Assembly: GCA_021234155.1 (NCBI GenBank)
Contig: JAJEKV010000033.1
Location: 14,209,422-14,273,421, forward strand
DNA length: 64,000 bases
Origin: Isoetes taiwanensis
Taxonomy: Eukaryota > Streptophyta > Lycopodiopsida > Isoetales > Isoetaceae
Reading direction: 5' to 3'
The notes under the pieces were generated by a model that did not search any database, was not told the DNA's origin, and saw only the letters and a list, made by a program, of their open reading frames with translations. The translations under genes and the position numbers were made by a program. Within the stretch, counting starts at the first letter, position 1, and each line of letters begins with the position of its first letter. Of this stretch, positions 1-12,712 are shown in pieces.

Positions 1-506
1 AAGGATGATGGAGAAATGCAAGAATTCATGACATTGATACTTTCAAGGAGGTTGCAGGAAAAAATATGACCAATACACAGTTAAAGCATAATGATTATGT
101 TAGCTAGTTTGCTTTCTTGTGCTACTTTGAATATTTATATTGAACATAACAGGTGATAAGAACGGATCTGAATCCTTGTTAAACATATGAATATGAATAC
201 AGGAATTTGACCCAACATATTTTTATGTCAAACTTATTTATCTTTAGGTTTAAATTGGGGCTGATGTTAGCTGAAACTTATGCTTTACGTCATGCATAAG
301 ATATGTTTCAATAAGTCATTCCTGACAATGACTGTAGAATTTGGAATATAGTTTGTTCTGTTATATGATAACATTGATGCAGTACACCAGGAAAGGATGG
401 TACCATCTAGGACGTAACAGTTCTCGTATGGCCAGATAAGACAGCAAAGGGATTGACCAATGCTGATGTTTGTGCTAGTATTGACTAGTTCAAGCCGGCT
501 TTTTTT
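1..506. repeat. Direct repeat, copy 1 of a ~500 bp block
   Basis: This block is repeated in the same orientation at 2893-3388 with near identity. No convincing coding sequence was seen. The copies differ mainly in short clusters between about 320 and 445, where CTG or CAG in one copy faces CG in the other. Copy 1 continues past its T-rich end into unrelated sequence, whereas copy 2 is interrupted there by a LINE tail. Confidence 0.9.
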
Positions 507-2046
507 CATGACACTTCTGTGCATTGGTCTTACCAGTGCCGCCAAACTTTCTTGGTGGGGCTTCTAGCATATGCTTTTTTATAATCTTTGTTACTGCTGT
601 GCTCTATTTACTTAAATGCAAGTTGTACGTATGATCATCTCATAGTGGCACGTATGAATGCAGGTCGAATCTGATAATGAAGTGGAAGCCAGAGTTCAAG
701 ATAATCATTCCCACTTGAAATGTTGAACTTATGAGCTGTAAAATTGAAAGAGACTAATGTCACAATCTGTCAATTGGCACAGTGTGCTATATACATGGGT
801 TGTTGTCCAAAACTGCCACTCGGCTCGATATGCCACTTGGCTTTATTTCTTAAGTTGCTATGGATATTAGCAAATGGTTCTAGAAATTTATGACCAGATG
901 GTTTTTGTCTCATGGAAGTTTAAAAGAAGAGTGCTTAAACAAGTTAGAGAGATTGACTTCCCAAGCATCAATGGGGCTCTTGAGGATCTTTTAAGGAGAA
1001 TTTCTTAAGGTAATTGATCCTATCTCTTGCATTTCTCTTATACTCAAATTATGGCAAACAGTTCTCATAGGGTGAGGCATGATTCCTGCATTTGTAGGGT
1101 CTGCCACCCCTATGAAAAATGTGTTGCAGGAAGAACCTTTGCCTCTCCTTACGGTAGGAGGTAGGATTTTTTTTATTGCATGTTGCTTGTTGATCTCAAA
1201 TACATATGTATTATCTTATACTTGGTACCAGTAAATAAGTGTGCATTGCAAATACATGGTTCACATTGCAAATACACCATTGCAAATACATAATGGCCAG
1301 TAGTAGAGAACTAACATTGGGGTTTTTTTTGGTTGCCCTAACATGCACGCTCTTGAGCGGCTGCCCTAACATGCAGGATCTTGAGCGGCTGCCTCCGACT
1401 GCCAGCTATGGATAAGTAAGACGAGAATGGATGTATAGAACAATTTGAGCTGGCGATAGTAGATGGATTATGCCAGGAATAATACATGCAGTGGCTAGTG
1501 GCTGAGTCATAGGTCGATTTTTAACAAACCGTTGCTGGGGTTTGAAAGCCAGTCTTCAAAAATGGAGACGGAATGATTTGCTTGCTTCTTTAGATGGCCG
1601 GCAAAAAAGGAAGAGCTTAAAGGAAGAACTTATTTCAGAAGAGAAAGTGCCCAGATCTGTTGTTGCCATCTGTAACAGAGCCCTGAATTGAAATATATGG
1701 AGTACCTTGAGAAAATGCAAATGCTTGCTTTATTTGCAAAAGCATGGAGTGTTGCGGTGGCTTGAGCAGAGTCTATTCTCCTTGCCTGAAAGATCTGAGG
1801 CTTCAAATGATATGGAACAGCTAATAAACAGGTTCTATGCATATTTCAATCTTTAGTTTTTTACCATTTTTGAGCTAAGTATGCAAAATGGTAGATGTTC
1901 CCAGTTTAAAATAAGTGAGAACTTAAGCCTGCACATGAAAGAGTGCTACATATAGATGTTTATCTAGAATTAATTCTAGAAGAGTATTCTGCAGGGTTTT
2001 AATCCCATTTATGTTTCGCTAGATCCTAGTTATTGCATAATATATG
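507..2046. other. Non-coding stretch with short tandem repeats
   Basis: I see no supported gene here. At about 1335-1397 a ~35 bp unit (containing GCCCTAACATGCA and CTTGAGCGGCT) is present twice in tandem. At about 1125-1170 there is a CCTCTCC...GGAGGTAGG hairpin followed by a T run. A similar hairpin-plus-T run lies just after the reverse-transcriptase ORF at about 23858-23897, so this may be the 3' remnant of a related retroelement. Confidence 0.4.
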
Positions 2047-2358
2047 TGTGACGATTAACTATCAGGTCTGGAGCGTGTGATTTGGTTTCGTCCAAATCAT
2101 CGTGGCCTTTTCGGTTAGGTTGCACAGCTACCACTCCAGAGGTAGTGGGTTCGAGTCCCGTCCAGTCCCTTAAAAGTGACAGTATGATTTGGACAACTCA
2201 TGCCCTAGTGGTGTGGACAACCCGTAATAGGGTTGGGGGTCCAGATGGTTGTCGTCACACTCCTCGGTGTTCAGTCCCTTGCAGATCGAGTTCGGTCTCC
2301 GCCCCCAATTCCCCCGGTTGCAAGCCTTCAAGGAGGGGGGGCCTTGAGGGGAGGATAG
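2047..2358 (+). repeat. tRNA-derived SINE-like unit 1
   Basis: The 312 bp unit starts TGTGACGATTAACTATCAGG and repeats at 2359. It contains a perfect RNA polymerase III B box, GGTTCGAGTCC, at 2148-2158 and an A-box-like stretch near 2103-2118, the spacing of a tRNA-type internal promoter. A TGATTTGG...CCAAATCA hairpin precedes it. The downstream body is C/G rich and the unit ends next to GGGGAGGATAG. I infer a tRNA-derived SINE or a tRNA-like repeat. It does not fold obviously into a functional tRNA with anticodon. Confidence 0.55.
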
Positions 2359-2480
2359 TGTGACGATTAACTATCAGGTCTGGAGCGTGTGATTTGGTTT
2401 CGTCCAAATCATCGTGGCCTTTTCGGTTAGGTTGCACAGCTACCACTCCAGAGGTAGTGGGTTCGAGTCCCTTAAATGTG
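2359..2480 (+). repeat. tRNA-derived SINE-like unit 2 (truncated)
   Basis: This is the second, head-to-tail copy of the unit at 2047, almost identical through the B box (2460-2470). It diverges after GTCCCTTAAA and lacks the C/G-rich body. The tandem arrangement could be a dimeric SINE or a local duplication. Confidence 0.5.
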
Positions 2481-2892
2481 ACAATATGGATTTATAGATG
2501 GGGCTATTGCAGGAACAATGCGCAGATGCGATATAGGTCTGATATAATAGTCAGGTTCTATGATTATTGTAGAATATGCAAATACGTACTGCAGTTAAAT
2601 AATGATGAAGTTTCTTCCTTCCTTCCTTCCTTCTAAATGTCATATAAAATGTGTGCATTAATGGCTGACAGATGTCTATACAATTGCATTTTATTCTCCG
2701 ATTCATTCTTTTAGACTTTTCTAACTGGCAGGGCAAGAGGCACAATGGGTAATCAGCGAAGAGCTGAAAATCCCAATGTACCTTTTGGCCCTTGCCCTGA
2801 TATCGTTTTCACGCTAACAGGGTACTGATTGGCTGCAGGTACGGGATTTTCTTCCCATTGTTCCTTTTGCTTTGTAGGTTGGATTTGGCTTC
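2481..2892. other. Non-coding spacer with TTCC microsatellite
   Basis: No gene is supported. A short TTCC microsatellite lies at about 2611-2633. The rest is unremarkable sequence leading into the second copy of the 500 bp block. Confidence 0.5.
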
Positions 2893-3388
2893 AAGGATGA
2901 TGGAGAAATGCAAGAATTCATGACATTGATACTTTCAAGGAGGTTGCAGGAAAAAATATGACCAATACACAGTTAAAGCATAATGATTATGTTAGCTAGT
3001 TTGCTTTCTTGTGCTACTTTGAATATTTATATTGAACATAACAGGTGATAAGAACGGATCTGAATCCTTGTTAAACATATGAATATGAATACAGGAATTT
3101 GACCCAACATATTTTTATGTCAAACTTATTTATCTTTAGGTTTAAATTGGGGCTGATGTTAGCTGAAACTTATGCTTTACGTCATGCATAAGATATGTTT
3201 CAATAAGTCATTCGACAATGTTGTAGAATTTGGAATATAGTTTGTTACGTTATATGATAACATTGATGCGATTACACGGGGAAAGGATGGTACCATCTAG
3301 GACTTACTTGTTCTCGTATGGCGGATAAGGCGACAAAGGGATTGACCAATGCTGATGTTTGTGCTAGTATTGACTAGTTCAAGCCGGC
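2893..3388. repeat. Direct repeat, copy 2 of the ~500 bp block
   Basis: This matches 1-506 at an offset of about 2892 bp. It ends in a T-rich stretch that became the attachment point of the LINE-1 tail. The clustered mismatches to copy 1 sit at CG versus CAG/CTG positions. Confidence 0.9.
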
Positions 3389-6300
3389 TTTTTTTTTTTT
3401 TTTTTATATGGACGAAAGCCAAAAAGTTTATTAATCAGATGAAAAGTATAAAGTTTACATGTCTCATTTAACTGTGTAAGCACAAAGAAGATGCCATAGG
3501 AGCACGAGCCTGAAGCACAATGTGCTTACTCCAGAAAGGGAGACTAACGATAAGAATCAATTCGAAGATACTGAATCCAGATGCATTCCATCATTTCTGA
3601 ATCAAGAGAGGAGCACTTATAGGTTGTCAGTATCTTTTTTTGGGCCACCGTAATAACACCATGTACAGATGAGTAAATGCCTTGGAAGATGTGGTGTCTG
3701 CGACGCTCCCATATCGACCATAAGAGCCAACTAGAACCAAGATGGAATGCCCTCTGTTTAGCTGGGGGCCATGCATTAGGATAGGATGCCAAGAGGATGC
3801 ATCGGCAGTCCAAGATACTGTTAAACAAGCATTGTAGCCAGGACCACGCTGGTTGAACCTCTGGACAATCAAAGAGACAGTGCTCAAGAGTCTCAACGAC
3901 TGAAAGGCAGAGCGGGCATACTGCAGATATGCGAGGATCATAGCGATGTCAGAAGGCATTAACGCGCAGGCACCTGTGGATAACCTGCCACTATAGTACA
4001 GAGACTTTAGGGTGGAGCAACCTATCCCAAAGCCATTGCCATGTATGACATAAAGTGCGTTGTGGAACCTGTAGGTGCCATCCATCTGGCAACTGGAGGG
4101 GTTGCGGTACTAAAAGAAGGCGATATTAAAAGAAGACAATATACTGATATAACAGTGCTTTCCTTTGTAAATGTTTTCATGACAGTCCCATGGCACTCTT
4201 TCAGCAACACCAACTTGCACTACAAGAGGCAAATGTTCTGCGACCTTCTCCCATAGAGACACATCCCAACGAGAGAGCAGGAACTTCGCCTGAAATTCAG
4301 GCCAAGATAGTAGGCGACCCGCTTCATACCGTGCTTCAATAGAGACTACGCCAGCCTCGTCTCTGTGTAAGGGGATGAACTGATGCTGCCAGTGGAGGTG
4401 TTGAGGGGTCTGGAGGCAGTGGTGCCCACCACCATGGAGTCTCCAATAGAGCATGGATGGAGGGGCATGGTCAGAAAAGATGTTTGACTGCCTCCCATGC
4501 TGTCAACAAGCCACGCAAAAATGGAGAAGCACTTAGAAAAGGATGCAGAGTATGAAATAATGCCCAAGGTAGGACTGGTTTGACAGCCTTTTTGCCTAGA
4601 GGGATACAGTGACCAAGAGCTTGTTTAAGAAGGGGTAAACCAGGAGAATCATCTTCACCATTTAGGAGTCTCCAAATGAACTTTGAAATACGGACTTTGC
4701 TCTATAGCAAGAAGTCCATCATACCCAAACCACCTGCCCATTTGGGAATGATGCATTTCGACCATGCCACCTTAATCACAACATTTTCCTCAGTACCCGC
4801 CCATATAAAGTTCCGAACTATTGTAATGAGCTCACGTACTTTGTTCTGCGGGGCTAGCAGTATGGATGCCATATAGACATGGGTACTATTAAGGACGGAC
4901 TTGGCGACTGTAATGCGACCCGCAAGAGACAACTTTGCGGTGGACTGCCAGAACAAGTGCTTCTCCAAACCCTTAATGATCTCCTCCCATGCAACTTCCA
5001 TAGTAACATGGATGCCAACTGGAATTCCCAACAACTTGATGGCCTGTCCATGCGCAAGTACTTTCCATGGATAATCATGAATACACGCCAGAGTCGGAGC
5101 ATCCAGTGTCCATAAGGCTATACACTTCTACCACCCCACAAGGATACCGGAAGCCAGTGAAAAAGTGTCTAAGAGCAATTTGGTAGCTGCAAGATTCTCG
5201 ACATTAGCGACTAGAAAGAGGAACGTATCGTCTGCATATTGATTGCAAACCTCATGTGTGCCATCCTCCATTGCAAGACCATGGACAAGCCCCTCTGTGG
5301 TTGCGACGGTGAATAACCGTGACAAAGCCTCTGCGACAATTGTGAAAAGCAGTGGTGCTAAAGGGCCATCCCTGGCGAATACTATGACCGAGCGAGAAGG
5401 CATCTGATGGCTCACCATGGAACATAACAATCGCCCGAGCAGAGACATGCAGCGTCATAACATCTGATGTGAATTGTTCCCCAAATCCCAGTCTTAGCAG
5501 ACAACGACGCATGAATTTCCAGCTAACGCTGTCATAAGCCTTCGCAAAATCAAGCTTAAGGTATACAACTGGAAGGTTTTGCTTACGTGCCCAATAAATT
5601 CCTTCGTAAGTAGCAGCAACATTGTTCAGAATGCATCGTCTTGGAAGAAAACCGGATTGGGTTGTTGAGATGGACTCTGTCAAGATGTCCGCAAAAGCCT
5701 TGGCAAAGATCTTATATACAGATGACAACAAGGTGATGGGCCGCCAGTCTGAAATACTATGAGGATCCTTGACCTTGGGGAAGAGTGAGATTTGCACCTA
5801 TGTTAAGAATTCCATCCAAAGCAGTGGACCACCGAAAGTCACATAAAGCATCATACACATCTGGCTCCAACCATTCCCAATACTCCTGGAAGAACTCAAT
5901 TGGCAAATCATCCAAACATGGGCATTTGCCTCTTTTCAGTTCAAAGACTGCCGAACCTAAATCATCAGCTGTCATAGCCACCTCTATTGACATGCACTGC
6001 TCGTCAGAGATGATGGGGGAAATCCTAGAAAATAGCATCTCACATTTCTGATTGAAAGGGAGATGTTTCTCAGTAAAGAAAGTCTGAAAGTGGCTATGCA
6101 GATATTGCTTGAGTTCAGTTGGCTCTGTTAGCACCGAACCATCTGGCAAAAGCAACGATGACATGGTTGACGTCATGTGATGCTTCTTAGCCGCACGGAA
6201 AAAGAAGCATGTACAACGGTCTCCATCACGAAACCACTGCAAAGCTGCGTTCATCTTTGCTTGTTGGATTTGCTCCTCCTTTAATGCTTGGATCTGTGCC

Positions 6301-6648
6301 AAAATATCTCGATCATGAACAGCTGGAAGGAGTCCCTGTCGAGAATGGAGCAGGTCCTGATACAAGGTCTCCAATAAAGCACGACCTGCTGCTGCAGACT
6401 CTCGGCCCCACTGTTTGATAAAGCCTTTGACTGCCGCAATTGCATCCACTATGCCAGTCATGCCTCGACGTCGGTTGAAGACAGTTGTCCAAGTGTTCTT
6501 GCTGCCTTCTTGAAAGTCAGCATCCTTTAAGAATTTTACATTCAAGCGGCAACATGTCCGTCCAGGCCATTGCTGCTGCAGAGGCATGTTTGAAAGGAAT
6601 TGCAGATGGTGGTCTGAAACTGAGTTGTCCTTGAGACAGACCCAGAAT
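3389..6648 (-). mobile_element. LINE-1: 5'-truncated L1-type retrotransposon
   Basis: The minus strand encodes the linker, reverse transcriptase and C-terminal region of an L1-type ORF2. The poly(A) tail is read as a T run at 3389-3406. From 6587 downward the linker reads WFRDGDRCTCFFFRAAKKHH. Reverse transcriptase motifs follow: SDWRPITLLSSVYKIFAKA (near 5740), QSGFLPRRCILNN (near 5650), LKLDFAKAYDSVSW (near 5550) and CNQYADDTFLFL (near 5230). After that come the thumb-like LSLAGRITVAKSVLNSTHVY and a C-terminal zf-RVT-like region with ETLEH-type and LLWSIWERRR segments (3550-4000). The endonuclease and ORF1 are missing, so the copy is 5'-truncated. Frameshifts, for example near 5385 and 5130, break the reading frame. 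It is a dead copy. Confidence 0.85.
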
Positions 6649-7050
6649 AGTCCTTTGGTTTCACTGCAGGTAACCGAGTTTCTTGCTCTTTTGCTTTGAT
6701 GTTCTTAATGGATGGTCAAGCTACAAGTATTCACGCATTCTACAAGCTGTTACTAAACATTTGTGTTGAAGTAAGATCTTTCCAAAAGATTAACACTACA
6801 TTTTTAAAGTAAGAGCATTAGGATTATATGTTACCATTATATTGTAAACTCTTATTGCTTATGGTTTTCTAGAAGACAATGGAAATTTTCCACTTGCAAA
6901 TAGTATTCTAGTCTGATATAATTGAAGGTTATAATTAAAATGTTAAATGAAGGGACAAGGAAAACATGACTATGGCCTTGAAAGGAGTCACCTGTAACCT
7001 GATAGGGCTACAAATTGTGCTATAAAGTACTTGAATGTATTAAGAGTAAT
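6649..7050. repeat. ~400 bp repeat R, copy 1
   Basis: This starts with TTTCACTGCAGGTAACCGAG and is repeated at about 13820-14216 and, with an internal deletion, at about 25300-25612. It equals the 3' part of the ~1.45 kb direct repeats of the composite retroelement. LINE-2 interrupts it just before the AAGGTCTTAG segment, which resumes at 12621. Confidence 0.8.
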
Positions 7051-10000
7051 GAAAGTATGGTGAGGCGCTCAGATGGGCGCCATGATGATGGCGGCAGTGG
7101 CGGTTTGTGGAATCCCTCATAACTTCTGCATCTGGACTCCGTTTTCAGCGATCTTTGGTTCGTTGGAAAGCTCTTTCAGTGACCCTTCTTTTTGCACATA
7201 CTTTTCTTTGGTTTTTGCTGTGTTTGGGGGCCGGATTTGATCCCCCTGTTGCGGTCTTTTCTTTTGTAAACCCCCGAGCATGGTGATGGCGGGTAATGCA
7301 CTGCACCGAGTTTGGGCTGGAGAAGGTGGGGGCGGAGGATTCGTGTCGGGGATCTTTGCGAGAGGAAAGAAAGGAGGCAAGGATATATCCAAAACCTGCG
7401 TCAACTGGCTTAATGGATCTTCAAGAGCCAATTCTTAGCGGGATGTATCTAGTAGGCGCGGCCGGTGGATTCCCGTGAGGCGGCTTTTGGGAATTCGGGT
7501 AGGATGGAGAATAGAGAGGTGGTGCCCAGCTCAATGCCACCTTTGGAGTCTCAGAACTTTGCCATCCTTGGTTGGTGTGAATGGTGATGTCTTTGTCGAG
7601 GACCCCTTTCGGATATCTGCGGCTTCCCTGGAGGTGGTGCCTCAACCGCCACGAGCCCCAACTCCTCATGCATGGAAAGGTAATGACCTTTGTTGCCGCC
7701 TTTCTAGGCCTAGGTTTTTACGATTGGATTAGGCAACCGTTGCAAGCGTAGAAAGTGCGAGAAGAAAAGTTCTAGGGATTGTGAGGCACTGCTTATCTTA
7801 GAGCAGAATAATAAGAAGGATTTGCAGCAAGTTTTTAAATCATTACCTCCTGTTGTAGAAATCAATCACCAGAAGCATGTGCAGTATACAGAGAATTTGG
7901 TTGCATCTTCGGTGTTAGGCCATTTCACTGGGGCCTTTTTGGATATGCAGAGGCTTTGATCACTGGCTACACAGGCTCGGTTTAAGAAATTTGGGGGGGT
8001 TGCCTCCATATGTGACCCTGAAGTCTCTGGGTAATAATTTTTTCTTATTATGGTTGATTCTGAGGCCACGGTGGAGCAGTTGGTCTCGCATGGAGTGGCA
8101 CGTATGGGAGGGGCCTATGTTTTGTTCCAGCATTATGCTCCAGGTTTCTCTTCTGCTAGGCCTGCTGCAGTTAGAGTGCCATGTTGGCTTCAAATCCGGG
8201 ATCTGCCTCCAGAGATGATGGTGCCTGAGTTTCTAGTGGCCATGGCCAAAAGGCACAGGAACTCACATAAGCGCTTTCGATTGTGGGTGCACCACGGATA
8301 TGTGTAGGTATTCTAAGATGAGATGAGATGGTACCTCGAGTCTTGTGGTTAAAAGTGGTGATTTTTATTCTTACTTCAGTTGGACTTGCTCAATGGGGAG
8401 AGCTTTTGGCAATGTTTCCCTCGCTTAAGCGGTTTCACCAAAGATAAACCTCACCAAAGACCCAAGCGCAGAGCAAATAGTGGTTGGCCCGCCTTCACCC
8501 CTCGCACTTGTTCCTCCCTGTGTTGAAGGTTTGTGGAGGTGTGGGTGGGGTCCGGAGACACAACCTTTGAACCCTCCTCTCGTATGGTGGATCCCGAAGT
8601 GCAGTAGGAGACTTGCGCGATTGAAGAGTTGCGGCGAGAAAAAGGAAGGGTGGCAACAAGTTGTTTCTAGGAGGCGAGCTCGGTGAGAGCTCCTCAAGAG
8701 GATCACTTAGCCCATCCGCAGCCCTTATGCGGGTCCCTCCTCAAGTGGATCGAATGGTGATTGATCGGGTAGTCGAACTTTTCTTCACGGGCTGATAGTG
8801 TTGAGGCATGTGAGGCTTTACAAGGGGATCACGGACCCTTGGTGCACAACGACCCACATGGATAAGAAAATTCTATCTTGGAATGTGAGAGGCATCAAAT
8901 CCTCTCCGAATAAGCGAGCACGTCTCGCCATGGCTGTGAAGAATCTTAATCCAGATATCTTGTGTTTGCAGGAGCATAAATGTGCGGGGTGATATTACCA
9001 ATCTAATGAATATCTTGGGTAATCGATGACGTGGCTCGGTGCTACAACGGGCAGGGCCAGGGGAGGTACTTTGATTTGTTGGAAAATGGGTGTACATGTA
9101 ACCTTTTCAGCCACAGATAGCCAAGGCCAGTGGGCAGTGATTAAATGGAAGGAGGGCCAGTCCGAGTGGGGCTTACTGAATGTGTATGCACCAATTGGGG
9201 CCACTCAGAGAGGTTGCTTATGGGCACAATTGCGAAATAAGCTCCAATCCTTTGGTATGGGTTCTACATGGTTTGTCCTGGGTGACTTTAACATGGTGGA
9301 GCTCGGAGGAGGACGAGGCATGGTATTGGTTCGAGATATTGTGCAGGGTTTTGAGCGTGACCAATGGCTTAGGTTTGACAGAGCTTCCCGGGGATCGGAA
9401 TTTTACTTGGTGCAATAATTGGTTTGGGGCATGGTAGGGCATACTCTAAAGGTCGGATAGAGTTTATGGCACTCAGCCAGTCTTGGATTATGCTCCGGCC
9501 TTCACTAGGGTGAATGTTCGCCACCTCTGTCTCGATCACACTCCCGGATCATTCGGTGACTTCATGACCACCCACCGCGGCCTCTCGGGGCCGGTTTTTA
9601 AGCTTAACACGAGCTTTCTTGGGATCCAGAGTTCACAGTAGGGTTAGAAGCTCATTTGGCAATGTATATTCAGCCAGGATAGCGGAATGAGTGCAATGGT
9701 TCTGAGATTGGCTAGGGTAAAACAATTTGAAAAGAATGGGAATGGGGCGAAAGGTTTTGGCTGTCCTTGAGTTGGATACCTTATATGCGGAACTGGAGTC
9801 TCTTAGAGGGCTGGGTCTCGATGGTTTCTGCGGAGCAGCAGGTGCTTCGTCGGATCGAGGTTGAGGAGGAGGCCAAGGTGTCATGTTGAGTGCCGTGGTC
9901 AAAGCAGGTTTGACGTGGCTGAAGCATCCGACACTTGCTCTAAAGTCTTTTTTCGAAAGCAGCCCGCGGGTAAGAAGTATGCAAAGAGCCATGGCGGATA

Positions 10001-12621
10001 TAGTTACACCCGAGGAGTGTTGTTGCAGCAACTAGATGCTATCAAGGCCTTTGTAGCAGCAAGACTATGAAACATTTTCAAGAGAGCCAGCTTCCCTCCA
10101 CGAGTGTTTTTCAAGAGTTGGTCAAGAATCTCGGCCCTTCAAAGACAGAGCTTAGAGGAGCCGTTGATGGCGGGAGTTGGGGGATGCATGCCTTTGTTGG
10201 CTCGGAATAAGTGTCTGGATTAGATGGAATACCGGTGGAGTTTTTCAAGTCTTGGGAATGGGTGGGGACTCGGTGGTGCGTGTGTATGTGGATCTTTTGG
10301 GGAATAACTCGATGCATCCTCTGCTGAATCGAGGTTGTATTTCACTTATACCTAAGTGTAAGCATCCTAAAACCATCAATATTTGGAGGCCTATTACTCG
10401 TTGTTATGCATAGTGTATAAAATCATTGCTAAGGCTTTGGGTGAGAGGCTTAAGCCGGTACTAGTTCACGCCATTAGTGCGAAGCGAACCGGTTTTATAC
10501 CACGCCGAACATTCTTCATAATGTGGCTCTTGCTTTTGAGGGAGTGCATTGGGCTCAGAGGGATGAGGCAGCCCCTTGTTTTTCTTTGTGGATTTTGCCA
10601 AGGCTTATGACAAGCGGTGTTAATGGGCGGTTCTTGGCGATATGATCGTGCCTTTGGGTGCGGACCTAGTTTCGTGGAAACGGTTATGAAGCCGCGACGT
10701 AATCCGCTAGGGCGACAGTGTGGTGTCGTGGTGAGACCTCTTCAATCTTCTCTCAGGTAGAGGCATTGGCGGGGATGTCCGTTGGCCCCCTTCCTGCTCA
10801 CTATAGTGGCGAAGCTCTCTCGCAGCTTTTTAGGTGGCGATTCTACCGACAATGTGGTGCAAAGGTCTCCGCGATGGATGATGGGTCGCAACAGGTTTGC
10901 AATCAATTTGCGGATGATACATTCCTCTTTCTTCATGCGAGATGAGTCCAATCTCCGTGCAGCCAAGAATATTTTAGATGCCTTTTCTTTAGCTTCGGTG
11001 CTTGCTTAACCGGGTCGAAGTGCTCTCGGTCATGTGGGTACTTGGAGGAACCTCCTCTGCGTGGTTGAGTCGGGTTTCCTTGGGGCTCTTACACCGCCAC
11101 ACAAATGCCAAACTGTTAGGCATACCATTTGGCTTGGACATTAATGCTAGGGGCAATTTGGTAGGAGACATTACGTAATCTTAAGCAAAGATCATCGAAT
11201 CGGTGGAGGGAAGTAAACTCACCATGGTGGTAGGATTCGATAGCCAAGCCGGTGCTCAGTAGCACTCATGTTTACGCAGCCTCCCCGCATACTTGCCCTT
11301 TAAAAGTGTGGTTAAGGAGTTGGATGACACCATTCGCAATTTTGTTTGGGGAGGAAATGAGGAGGGGGCTCAAATTGAAGGTCGTGATGGTGGAAGTGTG
11401 TGCGCCCCGAAAAGGCGGGGGCTTAGGTATGCTTGATGTGTTCTTGCACACGAAAGGTTCCGTGTCGAAATTCATCCGGCAAGTTGTTGCGTGAGCAACA
11501 ATCCCCGTGATTGGCTCTGTTATACGACTCACGCCACTCTATTGTGTTTAGGAAGCCGGCAATTCGGCCCGATTGCCGTGGGCTCGCTTTGAGGATTTGG
11601 CGGCCATTTCCTCATGCTTCGCCTTTTCTTAAAGGTCTCCTCAAGGCACGGAAGGTGGTCAAGGTTCTCTTTTCATTGGACCCTAGCGGTGTATGGTAGC
11701 CTCATCGCCTTTCTTTGGGTACCCTTTGATTCTCGTGATCTCCCTTGGCCTCTTCCCTACACCTGTGTATTTCAGCCATGGATGGATTGCCGGGGGTAAC
11801 ATCCATCCGTGGATCGGGTATTGGGAGGGTCATCGGGCCGTGGGGAGTTTTTAGGGATCGATTTGGCCTTGGCTGGGACATTAGGACTTGGGCCGAATTG
11901 CGAATGCTATTCCATTGCGGTTGTCTTCTCAAGTCAATCGCGTTTGGAAGTCGATCGGCTTATGGGCTTCTAGCTTCAGGACACATTGCCGCCTTCGGAT
12001 AAGTGGTCACTTAAGCTTCGGGGAGTAAGTGGCCCGCCATGTGGAAGTGGGCGTGGAATACATTGCCTCCTCCTAAAATCCGTACCCTTCTATGGCAGAT
12101 CTTGCACAGAGCCTCGGGGTGAATGTCCGAAAGTACATGGGTTCAAGCCTCGGGTAGCGGAAACATGCCCTCTATGTGGGAGGCCCGAGACCATTGAGCA
12201 ACCGCTTTTGTCCTATGCACAGAGGTAGGAGCAGCTTGGTCCGGGTGAGAGCCCTCTTTGGGTCTTCACTGTGCGGTCGAAGCTTCTCATGGGAGTCTTT
12301 CCTAGCGGTTAAGGCCAAGCAAAGAAAGCGTTCCATTTATGCAGAGCTTGGCTTCTGTGGTTGATTTGGAAAAGACGGAGAGCGAAGATCTTCCAGAATG
12401 CAGTGCTTAGCCCTTTGCGGTTGGTTCCGATCTTGAGGCATAAGTTGTGGCAGGCTTACCAAGTCTCAAGCTTGTCTGGCACAGTTAAGCGGGAAATTTG
12501 GTCGACATTCCTACAGATTGTGAATCATGATGGGCACTTCATTTCTTAGCACCACACTTATCATTGTACTTGATCACATTCTAGTGGTTTAATATATTCC
12601 TATATTCTTCAAAAAAAAAAA
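7051..12621 (+). mobile_element. LINE-2: full-length but decayed L1-type retrotransposon
   Basis: This forward L1-type element is of the same family as LINE-1. ORF1 remnants at about 8050-8260 show a DUF4283-like segment (VEQLVSHGVARMGGAYVLFQ, VPCWLQIRDLP). The endonuclease begins at 8859 with KILSWNVRGI and DILCLQEHK, and continues with WFVLGDFNMVE (9270-9300). Reverse transcriptase pieces are ISLIPKCKHPKTINIWRPIT (10340), KRTGFIPRR (10485) and VCNQFADDTFLFL (10895-10935). A zf-RVT-like C terminus lies at about 12150-12540. It ends in an A run at 12610-12621, after which the host repeat resumes with GGTCTTAG. Dozens of frame changes make it inactive, and some may be consensus errors. Confidence 0.85.
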
Positions 12622-12636
12622 AGGTCTTAGACATTT

Positions 12637-12712
12637 TTTTTTTTTTTTTTTTTAAAGAACGAAAAGTAGATAAACATTACAAGATGTACAAATCTCATCT
12701 AGCTATGCAAAA
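12637..12712 (-). mobile_element. LINE 3' tail fragment
   Basis: A T run at about 12637-12653 is followed by sequence resembling the 3' end of LINE-1 in minus orientation (spaced matches such as AAAAGT...ATAAA...ACATGT.TCTCAT). I infer a very short 5'-truncated LINE remnant next to the composite retroelement's left repeat. Confidence 0.45.

Noticed and set aside
2047-2480. Functional tRNA genes
   Set aside because: A and B boxes are present but no convincing cloverleaf, anticodon or acceptor stem could be drawn; a SINE-like repeat fits better.
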